Shown here in pieces: positions 43,410-53,838 of a stretch of 64,000 nucleotides of DNA. The translations under genes and the position numbers were made by a program. Under the pieces are notes generated by a model that was not told where the DNA came from, did not search any database, and saw nothing but the letters and a program-made list of their open reading frames with translations. This stretch comes from Ascarosepion bandense (Eukaryota > Mollusca > Cephalopoda > Sepiida > Sepiidae), in NCBI GenBank assembly GCA_037127315.1, contig JBBBDQ010000346.1:7062501-7126500 (forward strand), written 5' to 3'. Position 1 is the first letter of the stretch, and each line of letters starts with the position of its first letter.

Positions 43410-44550
43410 GGGGTGAGAAACCAGGTTTTAATTTATGTATTCATCAGTTGTTTACTCAAACTTTTTATTTTTTTTTATTGTTGTATTTGAAAATAAAGTT
43501 CTATCTTTATTCTCTAATAATCAGAAAAATTAATTAAATAAGTTTTTTGTCTATATATATATATATAATTATCCAGAAAAACATCTAAAAAAAAAAGGAC
43601 TGATAAGATTTTTTTTACCAACTTCCTTTTTTTTACCGAGTACGACAAACCAAGGTGACTTAATCAGATTTAAATCACTTTTTTAATCTTTCTCTCTCAC
43701 TAAAAAGTAAAACTGTTTGTTAAATTATTAATTTAAAATGTAAAAGAAAGGAAGACTTTAAAAGTAAAAAAAAAACACTATTTTTAAACTCAGTGATATA
43801 TTGTCAGTTCCGTTTTTTTTAATTTATTTTATTAACTTTTAATTTTAAAGTTTACAGCAAAAAAACCGTCTGAAAAATAATTTTTGACAAAAAAAAAGTT
43901 AATTATTCTGCTATTCAGTACAAAATACGATAAACCCAAAAAAAAGTCTCTTTCATAAGTTTCCTTCTGCGAATTTGGGACAAGAAAGTAGAAAATTTAA
44001 TAATGAGGAAAAAGAATTTGTTGAAAGTATCGAACAAATATCCAAATTTTTAAAAATTATTTTCTTCGCCTAAATTTTCTTAAGTATCGTTTTTGGGGTT
44101 TTTGTTTTTACTTTGGTTTATGATATTATTAATTATTTTTCGAGCATAAGTAAAAAAAATAAAACATTTGCAAAAAAAAAAATTATCAAAAAACAATCAC
44201 AAGTTGCACTTGCAATAAAAAGCAGGATTTTCATCAGAAAAATAGTTTATTATTTATTTTGCGACAGTACAATGCATTAAATTGAACAAGTTAAGTACAA
44301 GCAGACCCCAGGTTCACAAAGACACCCATACACCCAAAAAATACATACAATACAAACAAAAATAAATTCACGCACAGCATTGGATGAAGAAGTAAAAAAA
44401 ATATTTTAAAATAAACAACCTTCATTTTATTACGCAGTGTTCAAGGATAAGCTTTTTATCACACCTTCTCCTAGAACTTGTCGTCCTGGGGTTTATCATT
44501 GTTACTAAGTTGGAGTAATTAATTTAATTATAATTGGAGTAGGTAGACTA
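43410..44550. other. AT-rich DNA, no feature recognised
   Basis: Numerous poly-A/T runs. No ORF or repeat boundary. Confidence 0.35.
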
Positions 44551-44732
44551 ATCGCCCGGTTCACACTCCACCCATATCTATTGAACAGGTGAATAGGCTC
44601 ATCCCTTGTTCCCTGTTTAGGAGGTGGTTTCCAGCTTTCTCTCCTCTAATCTTTACACTCTTACGTAGCCCCCGGCACATCAGTGGCGTTACCGCCTTGC
44701 TCGGGGTGATAGGATTAAAAAAAAAAAAAAAA
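44551..44732 (+). mobile_element. SINE-N copy with poly-A tail
   Basis: Begins ATCGCCCGGTTCACACTCC (B-box-like GGTTCACACTCC) and contains CATCCCTTGTTCCCTG and CTCTTACGTAGCCCCC. It ends GGGGTGATAGGATT followed by 16 A. It matches 49974-50153 and 55335-55521, both minus strand. The A-tail marks retroposition. Confidence 0.75.
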
Positions 44733-45268
44733 GTTAAGAGATGAAACAAGAACAAGTGGTACTCAGGATGCTTAAATATCTTTCGTTGTTTTCAGCTCTG
44801 CTGCGATAACGAAAATAAATTAGAAATATTAATTAATAACTCAATATATTCGCTGACTAAAAATATATATCATTCTTAAAATTAGCAGTTTGTTTCGAAT
44901 TTAGTAACCCACAAAAAAAAAGGCCGTTAAAAATAATCAGTCGATCACAATGCGATATAAAAAATCAGCGATTTTTTAAAATTATAATTTTTAAAAGTTT
45001 TTTTCTATTAAAAAGAAAGTAATTACGAATAAAATACGTTTTTATTTGTTACTTGTAGTTTTTCGGTGTTAAATTATCGACAAGCTGTACTCTTTTCCAC
45101 AGCCCGTTTTTTTTTTTTTTTTTTTGTGGGAATAAAAGGCTCAAGATAAGGGTTCGCCCTAAACAGGCATTTTACAACTCCGATGAGAAGCTGAGACTAA
45201 GCATCTGCTACTAAAAGCTACCCGGTAAAGCCCGAAATGGGATAGTGCTGAGTTGGATCTCTAGCAGC
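44733..45268. other. no recognised feature
   Basis: AT-rich with poly-T at 45107-45125. Nothing supportable. Confidence 0.3.
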
Positions 45269-45545
45269 TGAGATATGACACAAGGCCGAAAATATGGAGT
45301 ACTTACTGAAGATCGAAGGCACAACTCAGTCGTAGCGAGACAAGCTTAAACATACACCATGTTGAAGTGCCTCGATTTTGTCCAAGTCCCCGAATCATGG
45401 TGATTTCCTAAAAACGCAGCTTAGATATGGCACAAGGCCGAAAGTATGGGGCATCCAATGGTGATCGAACTCATTTTTTTTAAACAGTTGTAATTGTCCA
45501 AGTGAGACAAGCATGCTAACCATTCACACGACGTCGAGGTACTCC
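45269..45545 (-). mobile_element. two SINE-P copies in tandem
   Basis: 45269-45373 and 45422-45545, both minus strand. Each has GATATGGCACAAGGCCGAAA-like plus-strand starts (the SINE 3' end), a GATCGAA/GTGATCGAACTCA B-box complement, a GAGACAAGC segment, and ends near GTCGAGGTACTCC (the 5' end). The second has a poly-T insertion in the middle. Confidence 0.6.
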
Positions 45546-46086
45546 AAATTACCCAATAACTTTTTCTTTTTTTCAAAATATGAGGGGCAGGGTCGTGAAC
45601 CCACAAAAAAAAAACGAAACTAAAAAATAGCTATATGAAAAACATATTTAAAAAAAAGTTTAGGACACGTCCACCCGCCAAATTTCTATTTTTTTTTTTT
45701 TTTTAAGTATCAAGAAGCTCACTGAGTAACGAAACAATCCCTGTCGGAAAAATTCATACTTTCATTCGCATTGGGATCAATTAACTTAAACTTAATTTTC
45801 TAGAGCAATAAAATTTAATGTTTTTTTTTCTTTATCTTTACTCCGTGGTCTCTAGTGTTTAATTTAAAAAATAATGTGATAAAAATAATTACTATTCCTG
45901 ATCGCAATGTCTATTATTGTTCGAATCCACCGAGATGTTTTTTTTTACTTACAAAGCGATGAATGAAAATAATAATTAAGTAAAAAATAAACACAAACAA
46001 ATGATGTACGCAAATCAAACCACTGAACAGTAATGATACGCCCAAATTTTAAATATAAATATATGTGAGTGCATAGATCGTCACCG
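45546..46086. other. no recognised feature
   Basis: AT-rich. Homopolymer runs only. Confidence 0.3.
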
Positions 46087-46159
46087 GCCGAAATAGCTCA
46101 GTTGGGAGAGCGTTAGACTGAAGATCTAAAGGTCCCTGGTTCAATCCCGGGTTTCGGCA
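46087..46159 (+). tRNA. tRNA-Phe (GAA)
   Basis: 73 nt. Acceptor GCCGAAA / TTTCGGC, D-arm AGCTCAGTTGGGAGAGC, anticodon arm TTAGA-CTGAAGA-TCTAA, T-arm with GGTTCAATCC, and discriminator A. All stems pair. The 3' flank TCCGGTGGCTGG is shared with the other tRNA-Phe loci, and a T6 run follows within 25 nt. Confidence 0.92.
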
Positions 46160-47487
46160 TCCGGTGGCTGGTACCAAATTTTTTAAATGTATTTCTGTTA
46201 TGAATTATGTTTTATTTAATGCTATATGATTATAAAGTCGTCTATATTCTTTATTTTCGTTTTTTCTTCCGAATATTTGAATTTTCAACAAAAAACAAAT
46301 TGTTATTTACACTTTTGAGTAGTATTCATGTATTTTAAAATGTATTTTTTTCATAAAATTTATTATAATAATTAATAACAATAAAACGTTTTTTGGTTTG
46401 GTGGACTATCCTCCTATGCTTGCAGAATTAAGCGCTTTTGCTCCTACGAATATCCACTTTAGAAACCTGTTGTAGTGAAAATAAATAAATAAAACATTTT
46501 AAAAAAGCAACTGGGGGCACTATGTCAACGAAAGAAAGCATATGGCCGTGGATTTTTTAAGTCTATGGATGGATGGATTGGAATAAAAAATTGTTTTAAA
46601 AGAATTTACAATTTTAAATATTTATCACAAAAAATAAAAAATAACACCCACTGTGATTATGAAAAAGACAACGGACAGCAGCGATTGTAGAACTCTAAAA
46701 AAGATGTGCGGCGATGGAGGGGGCACTTAGGAACCACGATTTTTCCGAGGAGGAGAGGAAGAAAACTGAAGCAGCGTCTTCTTCATTTTACTACACCACA
46801 ATCGTCAGCTTAAGAATAGGTTTTATGTTGCTTCCGTAAATAAAAACGGAATAACTTTTTTCATTCATAGTAAGGAGTGGAGTTCTCTATTCTTGCCCTC
46901 TTTTCCACTCTCAAGTCCTTACAAGAAGAGAGGTTACAATTTCAAAACAAAATCAAATGATTAAAAACTGTAGTTTATGACATGATCAATGCCAACAGAA
47001 CAGTGTGACTGTGATGTCATTTTTTTTGTCTGTTCTGATTTGTTCCACTAAAACTCTGGATGTGTCCTTAAAAAGCTAAATGAAAAAGAAAACGCAGAAG
47101 GAAAAGTACTGATTATCAACAAAATCAGAGAACCAATTTCAAACTTTGATATTTGAGAAGCTTAGTGGAAGGATCAACAAAGGGAGCCAGCTAAAATTCT
47201 CAGAGAGCCTTGGCCCCTTCTGGCTGCCCCTTAAAATCGCCACTGACGAAACACGGAATGTTTTTTTCTTTACTTCGAAAAGGAAGATTACGTCAGACTT
47301 CAACAAAGAAATATATTTTCCGAAGAAATAAATTAAAAAAATGAAACAAAAAAGTATATTGCATACCTTCAAAAACAAGAAAAATAAGTTTAATTTTTTT
47401 AATTTTAATTTTTTTATTTTTTTAAAATGAAAAAATCTTCTGAAGCGTCAGAAAAAAAAAAATTATGGTTGTATACCAGCCACCGGA
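46160..47487. other. no recognised gene
   Basis: Contains a short complementary pair around 47146-47331, where both strands are open by chance. No gene or repeat was identified. Confidence 0.35.
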
Positions 47488-47560
47488 TGCCGAAACCCGG
47501 GATTGAACCAGGGACCTTTAGATCTTCAGTCTAACGCTCTCCCAACTGAGCTATTTCGGC
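47488..47560 (-). tRNA. tRNA-Phe (GAA)
   Basis: Same 73-nt sequence as the 46087 gene in the stems and anticodon. The 3' flank CCGGTGGCTGG and a T10 terminator (47450-47462, read on the minus strand) follow. Confidence 0.92.
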
Positions 47561-47800
47561 TGGCGAAATCTTCTAGCCTAGCCTACTATAATAGTGCTCT
47601 CTTTAGCTAAATAGCCAGAGTTATGCCCCTTACAACGTGATTAATGTTTTCTTTGTAACCCGAAAGAGATAAAAAAAAAATTTAAGAGGGCCGGTCCCGC
47701 CATTTTGGATTTGAAACCTGACGCACATGTGTTGCTTCGGTGATTAATAACTGACAACATGGTATAAGAAGTGGAATTTTAATGAAACCGAAAGCACAAT
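47561..47800. other. no recognised feature
   Basis: Short spacer between tRNA-Phe and the gag remnant. Confidence 0.3.
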
Positions 47801-48120
47801 TATGGAGATGGACGTCCTAGCCACATTCAAGTTTTCACAGTAAGACTCGGAAAATTTCGATGTAGTCAAAAAAACATTTGGCTATCCAGCACAAAAACGT
47901 GAATGAACAAGTTCAAGTACACTTTCAGTCAAGAGTAGACCCTCGGAATAATAACAAGCGAGGGTTACGGTACAGTACACTGTCAGCAAGAAGGTGAGTC
48001 CATTGATTTTGTCTCTAACCTACACGTGTTAGCGAAGACGAGTTCATACCACAGAGAATACTAGTAGAGTGCAGAGACGTGTAGAGGTCTGGACAACCTG
48101 TGTACCAATTTGTAGTAAGT
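47801..48120 (+). pseudogene. decayed Ty3/gypsy gag fragment (second lineage)
   Basis: Forward frames read ATFKFSQ, DSENFDVVKKTF, then after frame changes QQEGESIDFVSNLHVLAKTSSY. This is the capsid pattern of gypsy gag (a KYDVVKKKF-like motif, then QEGESxDxFVTDL-like). It is heavily broken. It is unlike the gag at 24107 and fits the lineage of the pol remnant at 53839. Confidence 0.5.
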
Positions 48121-48744
48121 AGACTGACCGTCGGGGTAGTGATTTTAATAGTGAAGAAAAGGTTGGTTGGCCAAAACACCACAATTATAAATAAAATAAC
48201 TCACAAGGCACAATGTAACGAATATAACAACATTGTATTGAGTAAGGTTACAGAACTGAATTATTCACAAATTCAAGATGTGAAAAAAATGTGTTCTCTC
48301 TTAGATATTATTTCAAAAGATATTGTCTGAATATTCATATTAGGAGAGTTCCTGAAAAAGGAAATAATATGTTTGTACTGAATATTAGTGAAAGTGAATA
48401 CATGTATTTAGAAACATTTTTATGTTTAATTGCTGAATGCAATTAGTAGTTGGTGTGAGTTGGAAGAGACGAACGGTTCTCGATCTTAAAGCTCTGAAAA
48501 CATTCCAACTGGTTAGACACGTGTTGAAATTAGTTTATATATTTCTTGATAAACGCGGGAAAAAAGAATGCTTCACGTGGTGCAGTCCTTACGTAGGTGT
48601 GTGTGGGTATATGCGTACGAACGTGTGTGCATGTCGATGTACGTAGGTATGTACGTGCATGTAGAAGTGGTTCTACAGACGTAAAAATTATATTCTTCTT
48701 CTTCCTGTGTCGTGTCCCTTCAGGACATAGTTGATCATGGAGTT
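48121..48744. other. no recognised feature; GTACGT-rich stretch
   Basis: 48590-48670 is rich in GTGTG/GTACGTA words. No gene was recognised. Confidence 0.35.
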
Positions 48745-49100
48745 CTACTTAGCTCTGTGATTTTTTTTTTCGCTCTCAAGAGCATCTCTCCCAAACCCCG
48801 CTACACCAACCATTTCCTGAGGCCTATCAAATAGATTTCGCGCTACTTTCCTGTCCTTCTTTCCCCCTATCCGTCCCGTGAGTATTAAATTTTCCAGGCC
48901 CTCCTTCCTCATTATTAGATGTTTCAGAAACTTCATCTGTCTCTTCCTTATATTAAGTATGAGTTTTCTCGTTTCCATACTCTCCAACACCTCATCATTA
49001 GTCACGTGCTCAGTCGATGATATCCTCAGCATCCTTCTGTAAAACCACATTTCTGCTGCCTCAAGCCTCTCCTTCAGGAGATTGTCCAACAATCACTACC
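48745..49100 (-). pseudogene. RTE-like LINE ORF, C-terminal fragment
   Basis: Minus-strand frame: NLLKERLEAAEMWFYRRMLR, then TEHVTNDEVLESM, IRKRQMKFLKH and MRKEGLENLILTGRI, the post-RT tail of an RTE-like endonuclease/RT. The open frame is 115 codons. It aligns in order with the fragments at 50191 and 50997 as one LINE cut by insertions. Confidence 0.75.
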
Positions 49101-49149
49101 ATACAGAAAAACAGACATCACATAGCAATCCAACACTCTCTTTTCTTTG

Positions 49150-49600
49150 TTTCAACTGAGATTGTAATGTAGAATCTTCCACACAAACTTTTCACCCCAC
49201 CTTAACAAATGCATTCTCCCTTAAGCAAATGTCTTCTTAACCAATCACCACTTTGGATTTACAGATTCGACTTTTCGTTGGTCGAGATACTAAAAATTGA
49301 AACGGATTTGCTTTTTCCCACTATGGCTACAGGAGCCAAATTGGGAACCAGAAATCTAACTCGTAACCTAACTGAATTCGAGAGTCATCCTACAAATCTT
49401 TCGAGAAGTTACAAGTCTTCACGCGTGTTAAATCCCTGACTCAATCGCGCCAAAAACTCAACCTACAATTAACTTGAAAAGAGTGAATATCCTTTCAATC
49501 TCATGAAGAAAATTAAATGTACACAAAATACATCCAAACCAACAGCCAAAGGCAAATAACTCCTAACAACTCATTTCTATGTAATAGAACAACACACATT
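49150..49600 (+). repeat. LTR-like repeat H, copy 2
   Basis: Collinear with 17395-17870 (see that entry). It lies between LINE fragments and is probably a later insertion. Confidence 0.4.
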
Positions 49601-49973
49601 TGACAAATTTGCTTACGGCAACAATTTTAATTTCTTTGTCTAATCTCAAATATTGACTTTCACTGAACTGAATTTTGCATGAACAATCCTTCATACCCTT
49701 CCTAACTTGTGACTCACTACAAGGATTCATTTCTACGTGCATGTATCTTTTATCGCATATGTAAAAATTTTTTACTGTTGAATTTTAATTATTCTCCTGT
49801 GGTCATTTATTGTATGATAATTCGTTTCATGTTTGTTTCTATTAATTTATATTGTGCGGTTTTTGAACGAACACACTATAGTCTGAGAAATTCATTTTCT
49901 GATACAAATTTCAACACAACAATTTAATAACATCAACACACAAACCACAAACCATTTCCCTGTTTTTCCATAC
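49601..49973. other. no recognised feature
   Basis: AT-rich. It may be the rest of repeat H. Confidence 0.3.
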
Positions 49974-50153
49974 TTTTTTTTTTTTTTAATCACATCACCC
50001 CAAGCAAGGCATAAGGCCACTGGTGTGCAGGGGGCTACGTAAGAGTGAATAGAGTTGGAAAAGAGAAAGCCGGAAACCATGTCCTAAGCAGGGAACAAGG
50101 GATGAGCCCCTACATCTGTTCAATAGACGTGGGTGGAGTGTGAACCGGGCGAT
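49974..50153 (-). mobile_element. SINE-N copy
   Basis: Poly-T (49974-49988) on the plus strand is the A-tail. AATCACATCACCCC, GGGGGCTACGTAAGAGTG, GGGAACAAGGGATGAGCC and GTGTGAACCGGGCGAT match the copy at 44551 in reverse. Confidence 0.75.
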
Positions 50154-50190
50154 AGTTCAGTCTATCTACTCTGGTTAGATTTTGAAATGC

Positions 50191-50325
50191 ATCATTGGGC
50201 CATGCCAATGCGTCTTTGGATCTTAATATCGAAATTTCCATCCTCTGTCAGCATCTTTCCCAGGTACTTAAAGTTCTTTACTTGTTTTATTTTAGTTTCT
50301 CCAACCTGTAGTTGACGTTTTCATC
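50191..50325 (-). pseudogene. RTE-like LINE ORF, middle fragment
   Basis: Minus-strand reading ends the RT region: QVGETKIKQVKNFKYLGKML, TEDGNFDIKIQRRIGMAQ. The KYLGxxxTEDG motif is standard just after the RT domain in RTE-like elements. Confidence 0.75.
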
Positions 50326-50776
50326 ATCATCATCATCTATCCATCACACCCAGATGGTGCATAGGGCAGCAATCATCATCATCATCATCATCATCATCTA
50401 TCCATTACACCCAGATGGTGCATAGGGCAGCAATCATCATCATTATCATCATCTATCCATCACACCCAGATGGTGCATAGGGCAGCAATCATCATCATCA
50501 TCATCATCATCTATCCATCACACCCAGATGGTGCATAGGGCAGCAATCATCATCATCATCATCATCTATCCATCACACCCAGATGGTGCATAGGGCAGTA
50601 ATCATCATCATCATCGTCATCATTTATCCATCACACCCAGATGGTGCATAGGGCAGCAATCATCATCATCATCATCATCATCATTTATCCATCACACCCA
50701 GATGGTGCATAGGGCAGCAATCATCATCATCATCATCATTTATCCATCACACCCAGATGGTGCATAGGGCAGCAAC
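50326..50776 (-). repeat. eight tandem copies of an RTE LINE 3' tail
   Basis: On the plus strand each 52-60 bp unit is (TCA)n-TCTATCCATCACACCCAGATG-type followed by GTGCATAGGGCAGCAA. Read on the minus strand the unit encodes the LINE C-terminal residues AALCTIWV then a stop, and ends in a (GAT)n tail. The same tail ends the LINE at 25921. The (ATC)n length varies from unit to unit while the rest is almost constant. Confidence 0.85.
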
Positions 50777-50875
50777 TTTTTGTTGCTGTTTCTGTAACAA
50801 CAAACTGTTTTTTTATGGGGCAGGGTTGTTAGCCCTGCACCCAACTCCCAAACCTGGAGGACCATTCTTGGTCCT

Positions 50876-50996
50876 TACGTTTACAGCACCTGGCATTCTC
50901 AAATGGTCACCCATTTAAGTACTGACCAGGCTCGATGTTGCTTAACTCCGGTGATCGGACGGGAACCGGTGTATTCAACACGATATAGCCGTAGAC
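50876..50996 (-). rRNA. 5S rRNA-like gene copy (minus strand)
   Basis: Minus strand: GTCTACGGCTATATCGTG, ACACCGGTTCCCGTCCGATC, ACCGGAGTTAAGCAAC, CCTGGTCAGTACTTAAATGG, GTGACCATTTGAGAATGCC. This is full length (about 121 nt) and closest to canonical invertebrate 5S in its 5' half. Changes in the loop E/helix IV side (CATTTGAGAATG) suggest a pseudogene. It sits inside the broken LINE. Confidence 0.75.
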
Positions 50997-51292
50997 AGTT
51001 GGCATTTTGGGGTCTTCTTTTTGCTGATGACCGTATTTTCAGTTTTCTTGAAGTTTATGCTTAATCCTTTCTTCTTGCTTTCTGTTGCCAACTTCTGTAG
51101 GAAGTCCTGCCTTCTTCTTTCTGTGTCTGTTATCAGTGCCATGTTCTCTACCCATCTTATATTGTTGAGATTGTTGCTAACTAATGACAAATCCTGTCAA
51201 GGGTTTTATTTCTCTCAGTATAAGTTCAATAGATCCGGTGAGAAAACACATCCTTGCATCCTATTTCAACAAACTGTTTTGTACTCTCTCAA
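50997..51292 (-). pseudogene. RTE-like LINE RT fragment
   Basis: Minus-strand frame: NLNNIRWVENMALITDTE, then KLATESKKKGLSINFKKT and TVISKKKTPK. The RT active-site box (YADD type) is WVEN here, so the enzyme is dead. It is truncated at the 5S copy on one side and the 5S tandem on the other. Confidence 0.75.
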
Positions 51293-51299
51293 CATATAT

Positions 51300-51420
51300 G
51301 CTTATGGCCTATCACGTTGAATACACCGGTTCTCGCTCGATCACCGAAGTTAAGCAACGTTGAGCCTGGTCAGCACTTAGATGGGTGACCGCTTGGGAAT
51401 ACCAGGTGTTGCAAGTGTTT
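51300..51420 (+). rRNA. 5S rRNA-like copy 1 of tandem
   Basis: 121 nt: CTTATGGCCTATCACGTTG, ACACCGGTTCTCGC, AAGTTAAGCAACGTTGAGCC, AGATGGGTGACCGC, GGGAATACCAGG. The Pol III internal control regions are recognisable. It is followed by a 16-nt spacer, AGTGACGGATGTGCGT. Confidence 0.75.
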
Positions 51421-51436
51421 AGTGACGGATGTGCGT

Positions 51437-51557
51437 GCTTACGGTCTATCACGTTGAATACACCGGTTCTCGCTCAATCACCGAAGTTAAGCAACATTGA
51501 GCCTGGTCAGCACTTAAATGGGTGACTGCTTGGGAATACCAGGTGTTGCAAGTGTTT
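51437..51557 (+). rRNA. 5S rRNA-like copy 2 of tandem
   Basis: 121 nt, begins GCTTACGGTCTATCACG. It differs from copy 1 at several sites (for example GCAACATTG, CACTTAAATGGGTGACTGC). A 16-nt spacer follows. Confidence 0.75.
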
Positions 51558-51573
51558 AGTGATGGATGTGCAT

Positions 51574-51645
51574 GCTTACGGCCTATCACGTTGGTCAGCA
51601 CTTAGATGGGTGACCGCTTGGGAATACCAGGTGTTGCAAGTGTTT
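51574..51645 (+). pseudogene. 5S rRNA-like copy 3, internally deleted
   Basis: 72 nt. GCTTACGGCCTATCACGTTG joins directly to GTCAGCACTTAGATGGGTG, removing about 49 nt including the A-box equivalent. The spacer is the same as the others. Confidence 0.8.
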
Positions 51646-51661
51646 AGTGACGGATGTGCAT

Positions 51662-51782
51662 GCTTACGGTCTATCACGTTGAATACACCGGTTCTCGCTC
51701 AATCACCGAAGTTAAGCAACGTTGAGCCTGGTCAGTACTTAGATGGGTGACCGCTTGGGAATACCAGGTGCTGTAAGTGTAT
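51662..51782 (+). rRNA. 5S rRNA-like copy 4, joined to a SINE-A head
   Basis: 121 nt. The ends pair best in this copy (CTTAC with GTAAG). It is followed by AGTGAGGGATGTGCGT, which is at once the 5S spacer and the 5' start of the SINE-A that follows. Confidence 0.75.
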
Positions 51783-51789
51783 AGTGAGG

Positions 51790-51938
51790 GATGTGCGTTG
51801 TGGTGCAGTGGATATCGGCTCGGAAAGAGAAATCGGTGAGCCAAGTTTGAATTCCAGTTCCTGCATTCACTTAAGCACTGGTACCCTTGGAAAAGGTATC
51901 AATCCATCCATTCCCTCCAGTTATGGGTTAAATAACAA
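51790..51938 (+). mobile_element. SINE-A copy (3'-truncated) fused to the 5S tandem
   Basis: GATGTGCGTTGTGGTGCAGT, then GGATATCGGCTCGG, a TTTGAATTCCAG B box, and the body as far as TATGGGTTAAATAAC. The last half of the body is missing. Confidence 0.7.
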
Positions 51939-52269
51939 GGGTAGGACTTGGGGACCCACTCTTAAAAACAAATCCCAATGAATCGTGAAAAGAAAAACGT
52001 TGTAAAGATAAAATAACCTTACCCAAAATCACTGGTTATGACCTTAAAATGATCCCATTGATAGGTCGTTAAGCCTCAAAAAAACAAACAAAACTCAACA
52101 TATAATCTCAGCTTCACATTTTTTATATATTCTGTGAAAATAAATTTTGTCTGTTCTTTTGTTACTAATTACTAGGATTTTCTTCATTCATTATTTGTTT
52201 ATGTGTTTGTTGTTATTCACCTAAACTATAAAATTTAAAATTTGGGAAATATAGGCCATATTTCCCTAC
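51939..52269. other. no recognised feature
   Basis: AT-rich spacer between SINE copies. Confidence 0.3.
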
Positions 52270-52455
52270 ATACCCTTAGGAAAGGTATGAATCCATCTCT
52301 TCTCCCTCCATTGAGTTTTAAATAGCACAACAGATTGAGTTCCGTAGCCTTGGTTGGAAACCAATCTACTCTAAAATGTAATGGCAAGCCTACTGCAGGA
52401 AAATCTTCTGCCCAGTCAGGCATGTTTTGAAAGCATGTAGCGCTTAACTGACTGA
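52270..52455 (+). mobile_element. SINE-A body, 5'-truncated
   Basis: CCCTTAGGAAAGGTATGAAT through CTTCTGCCCAGTCAGGCATG to GCTTAACTGACTGA. A GTCTC...GAGAC segment is shortened. Confidence 0.7.
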
Positions 52456-52539
52456 TATCCAACCTCACTCTATGTTCTGGAGAGATATTGTTGTAGAGGA
52501 ATATCCTGGTCCTACCCCGCAATGGGTATGGCCCGAGTC

Positions 52540-53838
52540 ATAAAAGACTGCGATGGGAACGAATTACAGGATAGTGAGAGAGAGCGTTAGAGAGACATAG
52601 TGTGTTCGTGACTATACGAGAGTCTACATCATTACATGGGAGTGATCAAGATTATCCGTCAATATACGTGAGTCAACAGCCATTGACCTTAAACGTGAGT
52701 TAAACGTCACTAGACGGAAGCTTTCTTCTCAAGACGGACGCATACGTCCTATACAAAGACATTGCCTTATTTGTGTTAACTGTTCGTGGGTGTACTGGTA
52801 TTTGGTTTATTGTACTGAGGTATAATAAATCTCTATTTATATACACTCAGTGTTAAAAGTTATTTCTTGCACTATTCTTTTCTCTGTTTATCCCCCACTC
52901 CGGGATACAACACTCTAGAAAATGCAGTCAAAAGTGCAGTCAAAAGTGCAGTCAAAAGTGCACGAAAGAATGAAGATATGAAATCCCAACCAAACTTATT
53001 ATGATTGACTGGAAAAAAAAATAGAATCAGAAAATGAGAGAAGAGGACATTTGTTATATATCCATAAATAACAAACACGAATATATATAAAAATATATCA
53101 AGTGATATTTTTATTAATGAACGATGGACCGTGTGGCACAGGGACAGAGAATTGAGAGCGCGCTTCCAGGGGTTGACAGGGTGACGGGGGGGGGTGTCGT
53201 CGTATCTGTTCTCCTCTACGTCTCTCTGCCTAGACTGCCTGTCGAGACTGACTGACTCTGACTCTGACTCGTCTGTCGAGACTGACTCCTGACTACTGAA
53301 TCCGTTTTTTCGCAGTCTTTATATATCTTCCAAAACCGGGACTTGTTTCTTCCGGCTTTGCCTTGATCACGCGACGCCTACGTAAATTCTCAGAGACACC
53401 TGTTCTGTCTGCCTCTTGTAGCCATTTCCGCTACTGCCGGAAATAAGGTCAAACAAACATCCGTTCCTTTCAACGACCGGAAAACGCCCCCGCTTGTATC
53501 AGCTTCCTTCTTCGGGTGGGGCCAGATTATTATATTACACATTGTCTTTGACAGATATTACTGTATAAAAGAAGTACAGCAACAAAGATGAGAAAACCCC
53601 TGTAACGATCGAGAAGAGCATAGCTTACAAGCATACAAACAACGCAAGCCAGAAACAGGGTGTAACCATTGCAGCAATAATGTACTGTAAACCACCCGAG
53701 ACTTACATGCTTCGCCATTCTAGCAGCATGTCACAACTGTAAAAAAAATTACACATAGTGTTATAGGTCAAAGAAAGTCTATGAGGTATAATACAATGAG
53801 GACTACTCATATAGCAGCAATGACTATACCACCCTTTA
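52540..53838. other. LTR-like DNA, no clear ends; short tandem repeat
   Basis: 52550-52870 has LTR-like content (GGTATAATAAATCTC at about 52819, then TATATACACTCAG). A 14-bp unit GCAGTCAAAAGTGC-type is repeated about 3.5 times at 52923-52962. 53117-53540 is richer in G+C with (CTGACT)n words and CTTTATATATCTTCC (TATA-like, about 53315). It may be LTR remains of the gypsy lineage whose pol lies just downstream. Confidence 0.35.

Noticed and set aside
52540..53540. Defined LTR pair for the second gypsy lineage
   Set aside because: LTR-like words are present, but I could not find matching ends, a target duplication or a second copy in the window.
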